From: Streptomyces sp. AC555_RSS877
GTDB taxonomy: Bacteria > Actinomycetota > Actinomycetes > Streptomycetales > Streptomycetaceae
Direction of reading: 5' to 3'
Assembly: GCF_019049245.1 (NCBI RefSeq)
Contig: NZ_JAGMUK010000082.1
Coordinates: forward strand, 1 to 64,000
DNA: 64,000 bases
Every line of letters begins with the position of its first letter. The first letter of the stretch is position 1. Position numbers and translations under genes: made by a program. Positions 25,191 to 34,363 of this stretch are shown here, in pieces. The notes beneath the pieces were generated by a model. The model saw nothing but the letters and a program-made list of their open reading frames with translations. It did no database searches and was not told the origin of the DNA.

Positions 25191-25671
25191 GGGGTACCAC
25201 CTTCGTTGCAAGCTGGTGATTGTTTCTGCTCGAAACTGGCTTACTTCAAGCATTAATCACCATCATGCCCAACAGGTTGCAGGCGGTGTCAAGGGGAGAA
25301 CGGTTGCCGCTGCGTTACGCCGGACCCCGGCGGAGCGGTCGCGCCTCGCTTGCCCGGAAGGCGGCTCCGGGAGGAGCGCGAGGCGCCGGGCGTCCGTCGG
25401 GCGGACCGGCCAGAGGAGCCGTAAGTGCCCGATTCGGGCGTGGTTCACACAGAATTTACAGCCGTTTTCCCGGAGTTCGATCCCTCCCTGAGCAGGGCGC
25501 GGACCCGGGAAGGCGACTGTCACCAGGGTCGACAGTGGCCCGTGATACTGCCGAGAAATCATGGAAGTGAATGTTGACAGCTGACGTTTCTGGCCAGAAC
25601 ATGAGCAGAAATGAGCATGATCTTGCCGTGCTGCCCCGCGAAGCAACGTCCCGCCCCGCAGGAGGTCGTGA
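25191..25671. promoter_or_regulatory. Divergent promoter region of importer 1 and the glycosidase run
   Basis: This gap holds regulatory signals and no gene. TTTCTGCTCGAAA (25223-25235) is an imperfect palindrome near the binding-protein gene. TTCTGGCCAGAA (25588-25599) is a perfect 12-bp palindrome, followed by ATGAGCAGAAATGAGCA, a direct repeat of ATGAGCA (25601-25607 and 25611-25617). GAGCAGAAA occurs on both sides, once per strand. A TTGACA-like hexamer near 25574 could be a -35 box for the hydrolase genes. Confidence 0.55.
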
Positions 25672-28600
25672 GTGCGCAACCAACCGCTCAGACGGCGCAA
25701 AACCCGTAGGTCCGCAATGCTGTTGGCCGCCGCGCTGACCCTGACGCTCGTACCGTCCGTCACCGGACCCCTCACCACGGAGGCCCAGGCGGACACCGCC
25801 CACCGGCCGAAGGTGACCCGGAGCGCGGACGGCCTCACCGTGTCCGTGCCGGGCACCAGGAACACACCCGGCTACACCGTCGACATCGCCACCGACGAAC
25901 TCGCCCTCACCACCGAGCGCTCCGGCAGGACCGTGCTCGGCACCGCGGGCGGCGACACCGGAGGACTCCGCTTCCGCTCCGACGAGAAGTGGGAGCACGC
26001 CACCGAGGTCACCGACTGGACGTGGAAGGACGGCGTCCTCACCCTCACCGCCGACACCACCCTCGACGGCACCACCGTCGAGGCCCGGCTCACGCCCAAG
26101 TCCGACCGCTACCGGCTGGACTGGGACGTCGAGGGCGGCAGCCCCGACCGACTCGGCCTCGCCTACGACCTGTCGTCGGCCGGCCACTGGTACGGCCACG
26201 GCGAGGCGGAGACCCCGCAGGGCGGTCCCGGCGTCAACCAGCCCTGGCCGCTGGACGCCGGCGAGGTCGACCACGAGACCTTCGGCCCGGCCTCGTACAA
26301 CATGATCGACCCGTTCTGGTACACGTCGAAGTCGACCGGTCTCCATGTCGACACCGGGCACGTCATGGACGTGGCGCTGAACAAGGGCAAGGACGGTCTC
26401 GGCACCTTCACCGTCGAGTCGCCCGACACCTACAAGGCCACCGTGTTCGTCGAGTCGACCCCGCTGGAGGTCTACCGCGACTACATCGGCATCGTCGGCA
26501 AGCCGACCAAGTCCGACGCCACGTACGAGCAGTACGCCAAGCCGCTGTGGAATTCCTGGGCGCAGTTCTACACCAAGATCGACCAGGAGAAGCTGCTCGA
26601 CTATGCCACGGACCTCCACGACAACGGACTGGACGGGCACACCATCCAGCTCGACGACAAGTGGGAGTCGAACTACGGCAACCTGACCTGGGATCCCAAG
26701 ACCTTCCCCGATCCCAAGGGCCTCTCCAAGAAGATCCACGACATGGGTTTCGACTTCGGCATCTGGGTCACCCTGTGGATCAACCTGGACTCCGACAACT
26801 ACCAGTACGCGGTCGACAACGGCTACCTGCTCATGGACGCCAAGGACACCAGCAAGCCGTGTGAAGTGACCTGGTGGAACGGCCAGGCCGGGATCATCGA
26901 CCTGGCCAACCCCGACGCCAAGGCCTGGTACGAGGGCAACCTCAAGAAGCTGATGGACACGTACGACATCGACGGGCTGAAGTTCGACACCCGGTTCTTC
27001 GACGAGAAGTGCGCGCCGCGCGGGGGCCACCAGGCCACCGACTACCAGAAGCTCGGCACCGAACTCGCCGACGAGTTCGACCTCCAGGGCGCCGGCATCC
27101 GGGTGCACTGGAACCGGACGGCCCACGAGGCCGGCTTCGTCACCCGCCAGGTCGACAAGGGCACCGGCTGGGACTCCCTGCGCGCCTCCGCCACCCAGAA
27201 CCTCGCCATCTCCACCATCGGCTACCCGTTCGTCGAGTCCGACATGATCGGCGGCTCCGGCGGCCAGCCCGCACCGACGAAGGACGTACTGGTGCGGTGG
27301 GCTCAATCCGCCTCGCTGATGCCGCTGATGTACGCCTCGACCTCCCCGGTGGACACCAACGACACCACCACCGGGCAGAAGGTGGACTACGACCAGGAGA
27401 CGGTCGACCTCTACCGGGAGGCGATCGAGACCCACGAGAAGCTCGCCCCGTACATCTGGGACCAGGTGCAGAGCACCCTGAAGACCGGCGACCCGATCAT
27501 GCGGCCGCTGTTCTTCGACTTCCCGAAGGACGAGGCGAGTTACACGGTCACCGACGAGTGGATGCTCGGCCCGGCCGTGCTCGCCGCGCCCAAGCTGAGC
27601 ACCGGCGCCACCCGTTCCGTCCACCTGCCGCCGGGCACCTGGTACGACGTCAACCAGGGCACCGTGATCCGCGGCCCGAAGACGCTCAAGGGGTACGCGG
27701 CGCCGCTCGGCGTCACGCCGGCCTTCGTCAACCTCAAGGCCAAGGGGGCCGACAAGGCCGTCAAGGCGCTCAAGCGCGACGACGCTCCGGCCGCCTCCGT
27801 CCTGATCACCCCGGACGCCCCGGCCACCGACGCCGGTAAGCCGTTCGAGGTGACCACCGATGTGACCAACTGGAGCACCGGGACCCTCAGGAACGCCAAG
27901 GCGGCACTGGACCTGCCCGACGGCTGGACCGCCGAGGCGACCGGCCCGACCACCGCGGCCTCCCTCAGGAACGGCGCCACCCTCACCACCGGATGGACGG
28001 TGACCCCGGCCGACGACGCCCGCTGGGGCAGCCACGACCTCACCGGCACGGCCACCTACACCGGATCCAACGGCTCGCAGAAGGTGTCCGACACCGTGCC
28101 GGCGCAGGTGAAGGCCGCCCCGGGCAGCGTGCAGGAGCCTTACCTGACGGCCGACACGACCTCCGAGGCCCCCCAATACGCCCAGGCCGGCGACCAGTTC
28201 GCCATCTGGGCGGGCGGCCAGGACCTGTCCGGCTGGAAGGACGAGAAGGGCGTCATCTACCGCGACGACGCGGCAGGTGAGAAGGCCACCGTGCAGGCGC
28301 AGCTGGTCTCCCAGAACAGCGCCTCACCGGTCGGCAAGGCGGGCATCGCCCTCGCCAACGACCTGACCGCACCCGAGAAGGGCGGTTACGCGGTGCTGGC
28401 CATGACCCAGAGCTACGGCCTGGAGTTCATGACCGACAGCGACGGCGACGGCAAGCTCGACACCTGGGCGGGCGGTGGCTCCACCTACCACCCGGCGCAT
28501 CTCAAACTGACCCGGGACGGCGCCACCTACACCGCGTACGCCAGCAAGGACGGCGAGACCTGGTCGCAGGTCGGCACCGCCAAGGTGCCGTCGGCCGCCG

Positions 28601-28698
28601 GTACCGGTGACGCCGGGATGGTCGCGAGCGCGGCCAACGTCAACTACCCCGGCGAAAACATCGAAGCCGTCTTCAGCGGATTCTCCGTCACCTCCTGA
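25672..28698 (+). CDS. Secreted GH31 glycosidase with NEW3 and jelly-roll module
   Basis: A 1008-residue exported glycosidase. A signal peptide (to about ADT, residue 42) precedes an N-terminal beta domain and a GH31 TIM barrel. The catalytic nucleophile is Asp439 in GLKFDTRF; the acid/base is probably Asp524 in FVESDMIGG. The segments QLDDKWESNYGNLTWDP, CEVTWWNGQAGIIDLANPDA and GYPFVESDMIGG recall the MYORG-like branch, whose human member is an alpha-galactosidase; alpha-glucosidase, alpha-xylosidase and alpha-GalNAcase members also exist in GH31. A NEW3 domain (about 702-800) and the shared C-terminal module (about 820-1008) follow. The GTG start has GGAGG six bases upstream. First gene of the nine-gene run. 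Confidence 0.9.
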   Translation: MRNQPLRRRKTRRSAMLLAAALTLTLVPSVTGPLTTEAQADTAHRPKVTRSADGLTVSVPGTRNTPGYTVDIATDELALTTERSGRTVLGTAGGDTGGLRFRSDEKWEHATEVTDWTWKDGVLTLTADTTLDGTTVEARLTPKSDRYRLDWDVEGGSPDRLGLAYDLSSAGHWYGHGEAETPQGGPGVNQPWPLDAGEVDHETFGPASYNMIDPFWYTSKSTGLHVDTGHVMDVALNKGKDGLGTFTVESPDTYKATVFVESTPLEVYRDYIGIVGKPTKSDATYEQYAKPLWNSWAQFYTKIDQEKLLDYATDLHDNGLDGHTIQLDDKWESNYGNLTWDPKTFPDPKGLSKKIHDMGFDFGIWVTLWINLDSDNYQYAVDNGYLLMDAKDTSKPCEVTWWNGQAGIIDLANPDAKAWYEGNLKKLMDTYDIDGLKFDTRFFDEKCAPRGGHQATDYQKLGTELADEFDLQGAGIRVHWNRTAHEAGFVTRQVDKGTGWDSLRASATQNLAISTIGYPFVESDMIGGSGGQPAPTKDVLVRWAQSASLMPLMYASTSPVDTNDTTTGQKVDYDQETVDLYREAIETHEKLAPYIWDQVQSTLKTGDPIMRPLFFDFPKDEASYTVTDEWMLGPAVLAAPKLSTGATRSVHLPPGTWYDVNQGTVIRGPKTLKGYAAPLGVTPAFVNLKAKGADKAVKALKRDDAPAASVLITPDAPATDAGKPFEVTTDVTNWSTGTLRNAKAALDLPDGWTAEATGPTTAASLRNGATLTTGWTVTPADDARWGSHDLTGTATYTGSNGSQKVSDTVPAQVKAAPGSVQEPYLTADTTSEAPQYAQAGDQFAIWAGGQDLSGWKDEKGVIYRDDAAGEKATVQAQLVSQNSASPVGKAGIALANDLTAPEKGGYAVLAMTQSYGLEFMTDSDGDGKLDTWAGGGSTYHPAHLKLTRDGATYTAYASKDGETWSQVGTAKVPSAAGTGDAGMVASAANVNYPGENIEAVFSGFSVTS

Positions 28699-28823
28699 CG
28701 TCACAGGTGCCAGTGGCACCACCGGCACCATCCCCGCTTTCCCGGCAGGCCGCCCACCCCCCGTGGGACCTGCCGGGGACCGGGCCACTCCCTGCACGTC
28801 CATGAGAGAGGGAACCCACCCCC

Positions 28824-30698
28824 ATGGCACGTACGTCCTCAGCTGTCGCCGGCTTCGTCGCGGGCGTCGTCGTGGCCGCGAGCACCACCGCGATAGCCGT
28901 CACCGGCACCACGGATACGACCTCCGGCTCCGACCTCAATTCCAAGGCCACCACCACCTGGCTGACCGTCAAGGTCGCCGACGCCATGGGCACCAGGGAC
29001 ACCATCACCTGGGTTCCCACCGGCTCCTTCGCCGGCTCCGCGGAGGAGCGGGTCCCGCGCTACCCGATGACCACCATCCAGGGCAAGGACACCAAGGAGC
29101 TCAAGCTCTCCGCCGTCCGCAACGAGCAGGTCTCGGCGCAGCTGGCGATCGCGTCCGGCAAGGACCTCGACGACGTCAAGGCCGTGGTCGGCGACCTCAC
29201 CGGACCCGGCGGCGCCAAGCTGTCCGGCGCCGACACGCAGGTCCGGTTCGTCAAGTACGTGCCCGTACAGCGCTCCAAGAGCGAGGTCGACTGGTCCGCC
29301 ACCATCGACCAGGTCAGCTCCGGCAAGGAGGTGTCCGGCGACCGCAACCCCGACGTCGTCGGCGACGCGCTCGAGGAGCGAACCTCCGTGGACGTACCCG
29401 CGTACGCGGCACAGCCGCTGTGGTTCACCTTCAAGATCCCCGAGAAGGCCACGCCCGGCACCTACACCGGCACGGTGAAGGTCAACGCCGACGGCCGAAC
29501 CCAGTCCACCTACCCGCTGACCATAGAGGTCGCGGACGCGAGCGTGCCGGACCCGAAGGACTACGGCTTCTTCCTCGACGTGTGGGCGCAGCCGGAGACG
29601 GTCGCCAAGAACCACGGCGTCAAGCTCTGGTCCGACCAGCACTGGAAGCTGATCGAGACGTACAACCGCGACCTGGCCTCGCGCGGCCAGAAGGTCGTCA
29701 ACACCACCATCGTCGACAACCCCTGGCACCACCAGTGGTCGCTCGGCACCCGGGAGTCGCAGACCGCCACGCCGTACACCAGCATGGTGGGCTGGGCCTG
29801 GAACGGTACGTCGTTCTCCTTCGACTTCGCCCGCTGGGACAAGTACGTCCAGACCGCCCGACGTGCCGGGCTCGGGCCCGACATCGGTGCCTTCTCCATG
29901 CTGGCGTTCCAGGACCAGGAGCACCTCACCTACACCGACACCCGCACCGGCAAGACCGTCTACGAGAACGTCGGCCTGGGCGGCGACCGCTGGCGGGAGG
30001 CGTGGGGAACGTTCCTGCCCGCCTTCGAGAAGCATCTGAAGGCCAAGGGCTGGCTGGAGAACACCTGGCTGTCCTTCGACGAGCGGCCCATCAGCACGAT
30101 GACGGTCGTCAAGGACTTCGTCCACGAGGTCGCGCCGGTCTTCGACGACCGGATCTCCGTGGCCGGGTCGATCAGCACGGAGGGCGTCGCGTCCAACCTG
30201 TCCGTCGACTGGGGCGGCATCGACGCGATGACGAAGGAGAAGGTGGCGGAGCGGCGCAAGGCCGGCAAGACCACGACCTTCTACGTGTACGGTGCGCCGG
30301 CCCACCCCAACACGCTGTCGTACTCGCCCGCCGTCGAGTCGCGGATGCTGCCGTGGATCTCCGCCCAGCGGTACCTGGACGGCTTCCTGCGCTGGTCCTA
30401 CAACAGCTGGACCAGCGACCCCTTCAAGCAGCCCGTGCACATCTTCACCCAGGGCGACGAGTACCTGGTCTACCCGGGCAGGAACGGCCCGATGTCCAGC
30501 ATCCGCTGGGAGCAGCTGAAGGAGGGCATCGAGGACTACGAACTCATCGCCCAACTGCGGAAGAAGGACGGCGGCACCGACAGCGACGCCCTGACCGAGG
30601 CCCTCACCACAGCGACCCGCGACCTCGACGGCCGGACGAAGGACGTCAACGACATCGAGACCGCCCGGACGGCGGTCGTGAAGGGGCTGACCTCATGA
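28824..30698 (+). CDS. DUF4091/GH123-type beta-N-acetylgalactosaminidase-like protein
   Basis: A 624-residue exported protein with an N-terminal hydrophobic leader (AVAGFVAGVVVAASTTAIAV). An N-terminal beta-sandwich (about 90-240) is followed by a TIM-barrel domain ending in the DUF4091 signature (YPGRNGPMSSIRWEQLKEGIEDYELI). DUF4091 is the catalytic domain of GH123, which removes terminal beta-GalNAc by substrate-assisted catalysis needing an adjacent Asp-Glu pair; Asp419-Glu420 in WLSFDERP fits that site. The stop overlaps the start of the GH35 gene (ATGA). Within the cluster it would trim beta-GalNAc ends of oligosaccharides. The family assignment is good; the exact linkage is inference. 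Confidence 0.8.
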   Translation: MARTSSAVAGFVAGVVVAASTTAIAVTGTTDTTSGSDLNSKATTTWLTVKVADAMGTRDTITWVPTGSFAGSAEERVPRYPMTTIQGKDTKELKLSAVRNEQVSAQLAIASGKDLDDVKAVVGDLTGPGGAKLSGADTQVRFVKYVPVQRSKSEVDWSATIDQVSSGKEVSGDRNPDVVGDALEERTSVDVPAYAAQPLWFTFKIPEKATPGTYTGTVKVNADGRTQSTYPLTIEVADASVPDPKDYGFFLDVWAQPETVAKNHGVKLWSDQHWKLIETYNRDLASRGQKVVNTTIVDNPWHHQWSLGTRESQTATPYTSMVGWAWNGTSFSFDFARWDKYVQTARRAGLGPDIGAFSMLAFQDQEHLTYTDTRTGKTVYENVGLGGDRWREAWGTFLPAFEKHLKAKGWLENTWLSFDERPISTMTVVKDFVHEVAPVFDDRISVAGSISTEGVASNLSVDWGGIDAMTKEKVAERRKAGKTTTFYVYGAPAHPNTLSYSPAVESRMLPWISAQRYLDGFLRWSYNSWTSDPFKQPVHIFTQGDEYLVYPGRNGPMSSIRWEQLKEGIEDYELIAQLRKKDGGTDSDALTEALTTATRDLDGRTKDVNDIETARTAVVKGLTS

Positions 30699-33600
30699 GA
30701 GCGAAGTGGAAATCCCTGCTGCTCGCCGCGGCACTGAGTGTCATGCCCCTGACCGGCACAGGTGCCGCCGCGGCACCGGCCGAGGCGCAGGCCCAGGCCC
30801 CGCACACCGTCACCTACGACCAGTACGCCGTCAAGGTCGACGGCAAACCCCTGTACCTCTGGGGCGCCGAGTTCCACTACTTCCGGCTGCCCAGCCCCGA
30901 CGCATGGCGCGATGTGCTCCAGAAGATCAAGGCGGGCGGTTTCAACGCGGTCTCGCTCTACTTCGACTGGGGCTACCACTCGGCCAAGCCGGGCCAGTAC
31001 GACTTCACCGGCATCCGTGACGTGGAGCGACTGCTCGACGAGGCCGAGCGCGCGGGGTTGTACGTGATAGCCCGACCGGGCCCGTACATCAACGCCGAGG
31101 TCTCCGGCGGCGGCATGCCCGCCTGGCGGAAGACACAGCCCGGCGTGAACCGCACCTCCGAGCCGGAGTACATGGAGGCGGCCCGGGAGTGGATGAGCCG
31201 GATCAACCCGATCATCGCGCGGCACCAACTGACGCGCGGCACGGGCAACGTGATCCTCTATCAGGTCGAGAACGAGTACCAGGGCGGTCGCGAGGACGCC
31301 GACTACATGCAGACCCTCATCGACTGGGCGCGCGAGGACGGCATCGACGTCCCGACCTTCGTCAACGACGGCGGCGCCAACCAGAACTGGGTCAGCGGCA
31401 AGGGCGCCCCGGACATCTACGGCTTCGACGCCTACCCGCAGGGCTTCGACTGCAAGGACCCCGACGCCTGGAGGAACCTGCCCGACTACTCGTACGTCAA
31501 CGAGTGGAAGCCCGAGTCCCCACTGATCATCCCGGAGGCTCAGGGCGGCGCCTTCGACCCCTGGGGCGGCACCGGGTACCAGGACTGCGCGAAGCTCACC
31601 GGCACCGACTTCACCCGGGTGTTCAGCAAGATGAACATCGCCGCCGGGGTGAGCGGCCAGTCCTTCTACATGACGTACGGCGGCACCAACTGGGGCTGGC
31701 TCGCCGACCCGAACGCGGTCTACACGTCGTACGACTACGGGGCCCCGATCAACGAGTCCCGCCAACTGACGGACAAATACCAGGAGTTCAAACGCCTGGG
31801 CTACATGGTCAACTCCGTCACCTCACTGGCGCGCACCGACAAGGCCGAGGCACCCACTCCTTCCGATGAGGCACTGCGCATCGACCGTCGCGTCAACCCC
31901 GACGACGGCACCCAGTTCTTCACCGTCCGGCACGCCGACACCCGCGTGAAGGACAAGGACGAGACGACCCTGTCCCTGAAGGGCGCCGACGGCGACTATC
32001 CGCGTGTGCCGCAGCAGGGCACGATCACCGTCGACGGCCGGGACGCCAAACTCCTGGTCGCGGGCTACGACCTGAGCGACACCCAGCGGCTCGTCTACTC
32101 CACCTCGGAGATCATGACGCACGCCGGGATCGGCGGCCGTGAAGTGGCGCTGCTCCACGGGCGTGAGGGCGAGGCCGGCGAGACCGTCCTGCGGTACGCC
32201 GAGCGGCCGCAGGTCACCGTCCTCGACGGCGAGGTCACCACCACCTGGGACGCCGAACGCGGCGACCTGCGGCTGAACTACACCCACAAGGGCCTGGCCC
32301 GGGTGCTGGTCAACGGCATGGAACTGCTGATCGCCGACACCGCCGAGACCGCCCACTGGTGGCAGCAGGACACAGCCAAGGGCCCGGTTCTCGTACGCGG
32401 ACCGTCCCTCGTCCGTACCGCCGAACTGGACGGCACCACACTGAAGTTGACCGGGGACTCCACCGAGGCCGCGAAGATCGAGGTCATCGCGGACGCCAAG
32501 ACGGTGACCTGGAACGGCCGCAAGGCCGCCGTCACCCAGGCGCCGCGCCCGGTCGAGCTGCCCGCGCTGACGACGTGGAAGTACAAGGAGGAGGCACCGG
32601 AGTCCGCCCCGGGCTTCGACGACTCCTCCTGGACCGCCGCCGACCGCCTCACCGCCAACAACCCGGAGCTGGCCGGATCGCTCCCGGTCCTCGCGATGGA
32701 CGAGTACGGCTACCACCACGGCAACGTCTGGTACCGCGGCCGGTTCAAGACCACGGGCCAGGCGACCGGGCTCGCGCTGAACGCCAACACCGGCCCGACC
32801 GGTCAGTACGCGGTCTGGCTCAACGGCCGCCACCTCGGCTCCTCCGGAGACGGCACGCACACCTTCGACATCCCGGCGGGCACGCTGAAGGACAGCGCAG
32901 ACAGCGCAGACAGCGCAGACAGCGCAGACAACGTCCTGTCCGTCCTCGTGGAGAACGCGGGCCACAACGAGGAATGGGGCCACGACTACTCCAAGGAGCC
33001 GCGCGGTCTGCTCGGTGCCGAGGTGGTCGGCGGGGCCTCCACCGTCACCTGGAAGATCCAGGGCAGCCGGGGCGGCGAGGACCCCGCGGACACCGCCCGG
33101 GGCCCGTACAACAACGGCGGGCTGTACGGGGAGCGGGCCGGCTGGTCCCTGGCCGGTTACCCCGACGGCAGCTGGAAGAACGCCACGCTCGCCGGGCAGA
33201 GCGCGAAGACCGGGACCGGAGTGCGCTGGTACCGCACCTCCGCCCGGCTCGACCTGCCGCAGCGCCAGGACAACGCGGTCGCACTCGATCTCGCCGAGGC
33301 GGAAGGCGGCGGCACCGGCTACCGGGCGCAGATCTTCGTCAACGGCTGGCTGATCGGCCGCTATCTCCCGGACACCGGACCCCAGACACGGTTCGTCATC
33401 CCGAAGGGCATCCTGCGCGAGCAGGGCAGCAACACCATCGCCCTGGCCGTGTGGTCCACCGAGGCCGGAGCGGGACCGGGTTCCGCCAAGCTCGTCGACC
33501 TCGGCGCCACGGCGGGCGGGATCAAGATCGGCACAGTGGCCGCACCCTCGTACGACGCCAGGACGTACGCCATGCCGGAGTCGGGTGCCCGTGTCACCGT

Positions 33601-34363
33601 CGACGCCGAGCCGTTCCTGAGCACCGGCACCGCCGCCAAGGTGCCCGTCAGCGTCACCGTGCCGAAGGACGCACCGGCCGCCCGGAACGTCGAGCTGGCG
33701 CTGAAGGTCCCGGACGGCTGGACCGCGACCACCGACGCCACCATCCGTTTCGCCCGGCTCCGGCCCGGCGACACGGTGACCGCGGACTACACCGTCACCC
33801 CGCCCGCCGACCCGGTCCACTACGCCGTCCTGTCGGCGACCGCCAAGCTCACCCAGCCCGGCCGTCCGGGCACCGTCACCGGTGTACGGGCCGTGCAGGT
33901 GCCACCGTCCGGGCTGTCCGCCGACGCCCATGTGAGCGACCTGACCCTGGTCAAGGCGGTCAACGGCTGGGGTCCGGTGGAGAAGGACGCCTCCAACGGG
34001 GAGAACGCGGCGGGTGACGGCCGTCCCCTGAGCATCGGCGGCACCACCTACGCCAAGGGGCTCGGCGTCCACGCGAACAGCCAGGTCCGGGTCTATCTCG
34101 GCGGCGGCTGCACACGCTTCACCGCGACCGCCGGGGTGGACGACGAGGTCGGCGACAACGGCAGCGTCTCCTTCGAGGTGATCGCCGACGGCCGCTCCCT
34201 CTTCGACAGCCCGGTGCGCTACGGCTCCGACGGCGGCGCCGCGGTCGACGTGGACGTGACCGGCGCCCGCTGGCTGGACCTGCTGGTCGACGGGGACGGC
34301 GATGTCTCCACCGACCACGCCGACTGGGCCGACGCCAAGCTCACCTGCGGAGGCGGTGCCTGA
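30695..34363 (+). CDS. Secreted GH35 beta-galactosidase with NEW3 and NPCBM domains
   Basis: A 1222-residue exported glycosidase. After a signal peptide (to about residue 32) comes a GH35 barrel with acid/base Glu194 in QVENEY and nucleophile Glu281 in IIPEAQGG. Beta-galactosidase jelly-roll domains follow, then a NEW3-like domain (about 980-1075) and a C-terminal NPCBM domain (about 1110-1222, KGLGVHANSQVRVYLGGG). GH35 enzymes release terminal beta-galactose from glycans. A tandem SAD repeat interrupts one jelly-roll domain near residues 733-745. The ATG overlaps the preceding stop and the TGA overlaps the next ATG, placing it centrally in the operon. Confidence 0.93.
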   Translation: MRAKWKSLLLAAALSVMPLTGTGAAAAPAEAQAQAPHTVTYDQYAVKVDGKPLYLWGAEFHYFRLPSPDAWRDVLQKIKAGGFNAVSLYFDWGYHSAKPGQYDFTGIRDVERLLDEAERAGLYVIARPGPYINAEVSGGGMPAWRKTQPGVNRTSEPEYMEAAREWMSRINPIIARHQLTRGTGNVILYQVENEYQGGREDADYMQTLIDWAREDGIDVPTFVNDGGANQNWVSGKGAPDIYGFDAYPQGFDCKDPDAWRNLPDYSYVNEWKPESPLIIPEAQGGAFDPWGGTGYQDCAKLTGTDFTRVFSKMNIAAGVSGQSFYMTYGGTNWGWLADPNAVYTSYDYGAPINESRQLTDKYQEFKRLGYMVNSVTSLARTDKAEAPTPSDEALRIDRRVNPDDGTQFFTVRHADTRVKDKDETTLSLKGADGDYPRVPQQGTITVDGRDAKLLVAGYDLSDTQRLVYSTSEIMTHAGIGGREVALLHGREGEAGETVLRYAERPQVTVLDGEVTTTWDAERGDLRLNYTHKGLARVLVNGMELLIADTAETAHWWQQDTAKGPVLVRGPSLVRTAELDGTTLKLTGDSTEAAKIEVIADAKTVTWNGRKAAVTQAPRPVELPALTTWKYKEEAPESAPGFDDSSWTAADRLTANNPELAGSLPVLAMDEYGYHHGNVWYRGRFKTTGQATGLALNANTGPTGQYAVWLNGRHLGSSGDGTHTFDIPAGTLKDSADSADSADSADNVLSVLVENAGHNEEWGHDYSKEPRGLLGAEVVGGASTVTWKIQGSRGGEDPADTARGPYNNGGLYGERAGWSLAGYPDGSWKNATLAGQSAKTGTGVRWYRTSARLDLPQRQDNAVALDLAEAEGGGTGYRAQIFVNGWLIGRYLPDTGPQTRFVIPKGILREQGSNTIALAVWSTEAGAGPGSAKLVDLGATAGGIKIGTVAAPSYDARTYAMPESGARVTVDAEPFLSTGTAAKVPVSVTVPKDAPAARNVELALKVPDGWTATTDATIRFARLRPGDTVTADYTVTPPADPVHYAVLSATAKLTQPGRPGTVTGVRAVQVPPSGLSADAHVSDLTLVKAVNGWGPVEKDASNGENAAGDGRPLSIGGTTYAKGLGVHANSQVRVYLGGGCTRFTATAGVDDEVGDNGSVSFEVIADGRSLFDSPVRYGSDGGAAVDVDVTGARWLDLLVDGDGDVSTDHADWADAKLTCGGGA
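32891..32926 (+). repeat. Four tandem copies of a 9-bp repeat inside the GH35 gene
   Basis: GACAGCGCA is repeated four times without a mismatch, encoding DSA repeats in a surface loop of a galactosidase jelly-roll domain. It keeps frame and probably arose by slippage. Confidence 0.9.

Noticed and set aside
28607..30694. Long upstream extension of the GH35 frame
   Set aside because: The extension runs out of frame across the GH123-type gene, is Arg/His-rich nonsense, and the signal peptide of GH35 begins at 30695.
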